Of a stretch of 64,000 nucleotides of DNA, positions 61,714 to 64,000 are shown piece after piece. Made by a program: the position numbers and the translations under genes. A model generated the notes under the pieces. That model saw nothing but the letters and a program-made list of their open reading frames with translations. It had not been told where the DNA came from and ran no database searches. The DNA is from Pseudonocardia sp. HH130629-09 (lineage in GTDB: Bacteria > Actinomycetota > Actinomycetes > Mycobacteriales > Pseudonocardiaceae). Within the stretch, counting starts at the first letter, position 1. Every line of letters begins with the position of its first letter. Where the stretch lies: assembly GCF_001294645.1 (NCBI RefSeq), contig NZ_CP011868.1:2294001-2358000 (forward strand), in the 5' to 3' direction.

Positions 61714-63092
61714 GCCGGCACCGTCCCGTGCCCGGCGCCGTGGTCGGAGCTGTGGTCGGCGCTGTGGTCCGTGCTGCGCTGCACACGGATCTCGGCGACC
61801 CGGTTGCGGTCGCGGCGCAGGACCTCCAGCGTCCACCCGTCGACCTCGACGGTGTCGCCGACATCGGGGATCCGGCCCAGCCGGGCCACGACCAGCCCGG
61901 CGAGGGTCTCGTAGCCCCCGGGCGGCATCCGGAACCCGGTCACCTCGTCCACCTCGTCGTCGCGCATCAGGCCGGACAGCGCCAAGACCCCGTCGCCGAG
62001 GCGGCGCACCCGGTTCTGCTCGCCGCGGTCGTGCTCGTCGCGGACGTCGCCGAGGATCTCCTCCACCAGGTCCTCCATGGTCACCAGACCGGCGGTGCCG
62101 CCGTACTCGTCGACGACGACGGCGGTCTGCAGCCCCGCCGCCCGCAGCCGGGTCATCAGCTCGTCGCCGTCCAGCGACGACGGCACGGTCTCGACCGGCC
62201 GGGCCAGGTCCCGCACGGCGGTGTCGGCGCGGCGGGCCGGCGGCACCGAGAAGGCCTGCTTGACGTGCACCAGGCCCAGCGGGACGTCCGGGTCGCCGTC
62301 GACGACCGGGAACCGGGAGAACCCGGAGCGGCGGGCCAGCGCGACCAGGTCGGTGACGGTGTCGGTGGCGTCGATGGTCTCCACCCGCACCCGCGGGGTC
62401 ATCAGGTCCTCGGCGACGCGGTCGGTGAAGCGCAGCGAGCGCTCCAGCAGCACCGCGGTGCCCGGGTCGATGCTGCCGCTCTCGGCACTGGCCCGCACCA
62501 GCGAGCTCAGCTCACCGGGTGAGCGGGCCGAGCGCAGCTCCTCGGCCGGTTCGATGCCGAGCCGGCGCACGATGGCGTTGGCCGCGCTGTTCAGGCCGGT
62601 GATGAGCCAGCGGAACGCCGAGGCGAACCCGGCCTGCAGCCACACCACCGAGCGCGCCACCTCCATCGGGTGGGCGATCGCGAGGTTCTTCGGGACCAGC
62701 TCGCCGAAGACCATCGACAGCACCGTCGCCAGGACGAGCGACAGCACGGTCGCGGTGCCCGAGGCGATCCCGGCGGGCAGACCGACGGCCTCCAGGACCG
62801 GCCGGATCAGCTCGGCGACGGCGGGTTCGGCGATGTAGCCGGTGGCCAGGGTGGTGGCGGTGATCCCGAGCTGGCAGCCGGACAGCTGGAACGACAGCCC
62901 GGCGTGCGCCCGCTGCACCGCGCGGGTGCGGCGGTCGTCCCGGCGGGCGACGGCGGCGTCGATGCGGCTGCGTTCGAGCGCGGTGAGGGAGAACTCCGAG
63001 GCGACGGACACGGCGGTTCCCAGGGTGAGCGCGGCGACCGCGAGCAGCCCGAGGACGGAGAGCAGGACGGACACGGAGTTGATGGCCTCCAT
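61710..63092 (-). CDS. CNNM/CorC-family membrane protein
   Basis: A 460-residue protein: four-helix CNNM domain (SVLLSVLGLLAVAALTLGTAVSVASEFSLTALERSRIDAAV to VFGELVPKNLAIAHPMEVA), a CBS pair (DLMTPRVRVETIDATDTVTDLVALARRSGFSRFPVVD; VVVDEYGGTAGLVTMEDLVEEILGDV) and a C-terminal CorC_HlyC domain (YETLAGLVVARLGRIPDVGDTVEV). The last 20 residues are rich in His and Asp (STDHSADHSSDHGAGHG), which might bind metal. It is probably a divalent-cation exporter paired with the paralogue downstream, overlapping in GTGA. ATG 63092 is chosen; GTG 63110 is possible. Confidence 0.87.
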   Translation of the reverse strand: MEAINSVSVLLSVLGLLAVAALTLGTAVSVASEFSLTALERSRIDAAVARRDDRRTRAVQRAHAGLSFQLSGCQLGITATTLATGYIAEPAVAELIRPVLEAVGLPAGIASGTATVLSLVLATVLSMVFGELVPKNLAIAHPMEVARSVVWLQAGFASAFRWLITGLNSAANAIVRRLGIEPAEELRSARSPGELSSLVRASAESGSIDPGTAVLLERSLRFTDRVAEDLMTPRVRVETIDATDTVTDLVALARRSGFSRFPVVDGDPDVPLGLVHVKQAFSVPPARRADTAVRDLARPVETVPSSLDGDELMTRLRAAGLQTAVVVDEYGGTAGLVTMEDLVEEILGDVRDEHDRGEQNRVRRLGDGVLALSGLMRDDEVDEVTGFRMPPGGYETLAGLVVARLGRIPDVGDTVEVDGWTLEVLRRDRNRVAEIRVQRSTDHSADHSSDHGAGHGTVPA

Positions 63093-63228
63093 CGGGGAGA
63101 AACGGTGCACGACGATACGGCGGCCGCGCCGGGACCGCGCGACGGGAGCTGCGAGTCGGCAGCTGCGAGTGATGTCACGGCGTCCCGACGGTGATCCCGG
63201 CCGTGACCGGGGTCTAGGTTGGTCAGCC

Positions 63229-63333
63229 ATGACCACGGCGACGTCGCCCTCCGCACCGTCCCCCGCGCCACCGGGCCCCCCGGACGGCGGTCGGGTGCCG
63301 GTGAGCGGGGCCCCGACCGCAGCGCACCGGTGA
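63229..63333 (+). CDS. Possible leader peptide of coaA
   Basis: A 34-codon frame, Pro/Ser/Ala-rich ([20 protein letters not shown]...), starting eight bases after TAGGTT (63215-63220), so it would begin at the transcript's first bases. Its TGA overlaps the coaA GTG (GTGA at 63330-63333). It may be a leaderless peptide that couples translation to coaA; it may also be meaningless. Confidence 0.35.
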   Translation: MTTATSPSAPSPAPPGPPDGGRVPVSGAPTAAHR

Positions 63334-64000
63334 GCGCACCGCAGCCGACGCCCCCGTCGGAGCGCGCGTCCCCCGCGGCCGCGACGCACCCGCAGTACGG
63401 CGGCCGGCGCAGCTCGGGCCTGGCCCGGGGGAGCGCCTCACCGTTCGTCGATCTCGACCGCCGCTCCTGGTCGCAGCTCGCGTCGTCGACCACGGTGCCG
63501 CTGTCGGCCCAGGAACTCGACCAACTGCGCAGCTACGGCGACTTCGTCGACCTCGACGAGGTCCGTGAGGTCTACCTGCCGCTGTCGCGGCTGCTGAACC
63601 TGCACGTCGAGGAGGGCGGTCGGCTCTACCGGGCCTACCGGCGCTTCCTCGGCTCGGGCGGGGCCCGGACCCCGTTCGTGATCGGGATCGCGGGTTCGGT
63701 CGCGGTCGGGAAGTCGACCACCGCGCGGCTGCTGCGCCTGCTGCTCGCCCGCTCCCCGGAGCACCCCGACGTGCAGCTGGTCACCACCGACGGGTTCCTC
63801 TACCCCAACGCCGAGCTGCAGGCCCGCGGGCTGATGGAGCGCAAGGGCTTCCCGGAGTCCTACGACCGCCGCAAGCTGCTGCGGTTCGTCTCCGAGATCA
63901 AGGGCGGCCGCCCCGAGGTCACCGCCCCGGTCTACTCGCACCTGGTCTACGACATCGTCCCCGACGAGCAGCTCGTGGTCCGCAGCCCCGACATCCTCAT
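63330..64000 (+). CDS. coaA: Pantothenate kinase (type I), N-terminal part
   Basis: The first 223 residues of a type I pantothenate kinase, cut by the window end. Visible are [23 protein letters not shown], the P-loop [54 protein letters not shown] and [15 protein letters not shown]. It makes 4'-phosphopantothenate, the first step of CoA synthesis. The N-terminus is about 35 residues longer than in E. coli CoaA, low-complexity, so a later start is possible, but no better start codon is seen. It is divergent from the CNNM pair. Confidence 0.92.
   Translation, partial: MSAPQPTPPSERASPAAATHPQYGGRRSSGLARGSASPFVDLDRRSWSQLASSTTVPLSAQELDQLRSYGDFVDLDEVREVYLPLSRLLNLHVEEGGRLYRAYRRFLGSGGARTPFVIGIAGSVAVGKSTTARLLRLLLARSPEHPDVQLVTTDGFLYPNAELQARGLMERKGFPESYDRRKLLRFVSEIKGGRPEVTAPVYSHLVYDIVPDEQLVVRSPDIL

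Overview
This is a very GC-rich actinobacterial chromosome segment. Gene order and content point to the Pseudonocardiales, probably a Pseudonocardia-like organism; that placement is an inference. The supports are an actinobacterial RbpA next to a polyprenol-phosphate-mannose synthase gene, an F420-dependent glucose-6-phosphate dehydrogenase, the order (pafC)-tatA-tatC-helY, the order gcvH-garA-bifunctional nuclease-MerR-gcvP known from Mycobacterium, many GTG starts, GTGA start/stop overlaps and frequent leaderless-looking promoters. No tRNA or rRNA gene was seen.

Layout. 1-8.2 kb: end of a WYL regulator (pafC-like), tatA, tatC, an extra UMP-kinase-like gene, helY, a DUF4333 membrane protein and an Eis-type acetyltransferase. 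8.3-11 kb: a methyltransferase/XRE-cupin divergent pair split by an intact IS3-family element with a 3-bp target duplication. 11-22.6 kb: mostly housekeeping genes (M20 amidohydrolase, 5'-3' exonuclease, GAF-ANTAR regulator, M24 peptidase, PspC protein, PIG-L deacetylase, polyprenol-phosphate-mannose synthase, DUF885 peptidase, rbpA, MFS, GDPD). 22.6-25.8 kb: an insertion-sequence graveyard (integrase stub, IS3 end, IS256 remnant, IS481 remnant) beside a frameshifted membrane hydrolase gene. 25.8-34.4 kb: DinB protein, class-I glutamine amidotransferase, recQ, fgd, enoyl-CoA hydratase, a BTAD regulator and a MEDS/STAS plus MEDS/ATPase sensory pair. 34.7-43.8 kb: OsmC, CDP-alcohol phosphatidyltransferase, gcvH, garA, bifunctional nuclease, MerR, YiaAB protein, a tandem glycine riboswitch with gcvP, and a ClC channel. 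44-49.3 kb: a dehydroshikimate dehydratase/shikimate dehydrogenase operon, a divergent TetR gene and an MFS carrier, with one operator sequence shared by the two outer promoters. 49.3-55 kb: LysR, an AtuA-like gene and a CaiB-type CoA-transferase gene cut in two by an IS110-family element whose long non-coding end is a candidate bridge RNA. 55-64 kb: DUF368 protein, lipoprotein, ABC-class ATPase, SDR, a small cysteine-rich protein, a putative glycosylase, two CNNM/CorC membrane proteins and the start of coaA.

Noteworthy patterns. (i) The IS3 copy landed inside codon 6 of the methyltransferase gene, and its own terminal repeat supplies a replacement ATG in frame; the original start and ribosome site now lie beyond the other end of the element. 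(ii) The IS110 insertion allows comparison of target, element ends and non-coding RNA region; short matches look like guide segments. (iii) Several genes carry single-base frameshifts, four of the five clearest in runs of three to five G/C, suggesting residual sequence errors or recent decay. (iv) A TAnnnT-like -10 hexamer lies 6-8 bases before many start codons, implying widespread leaderless transcripts.
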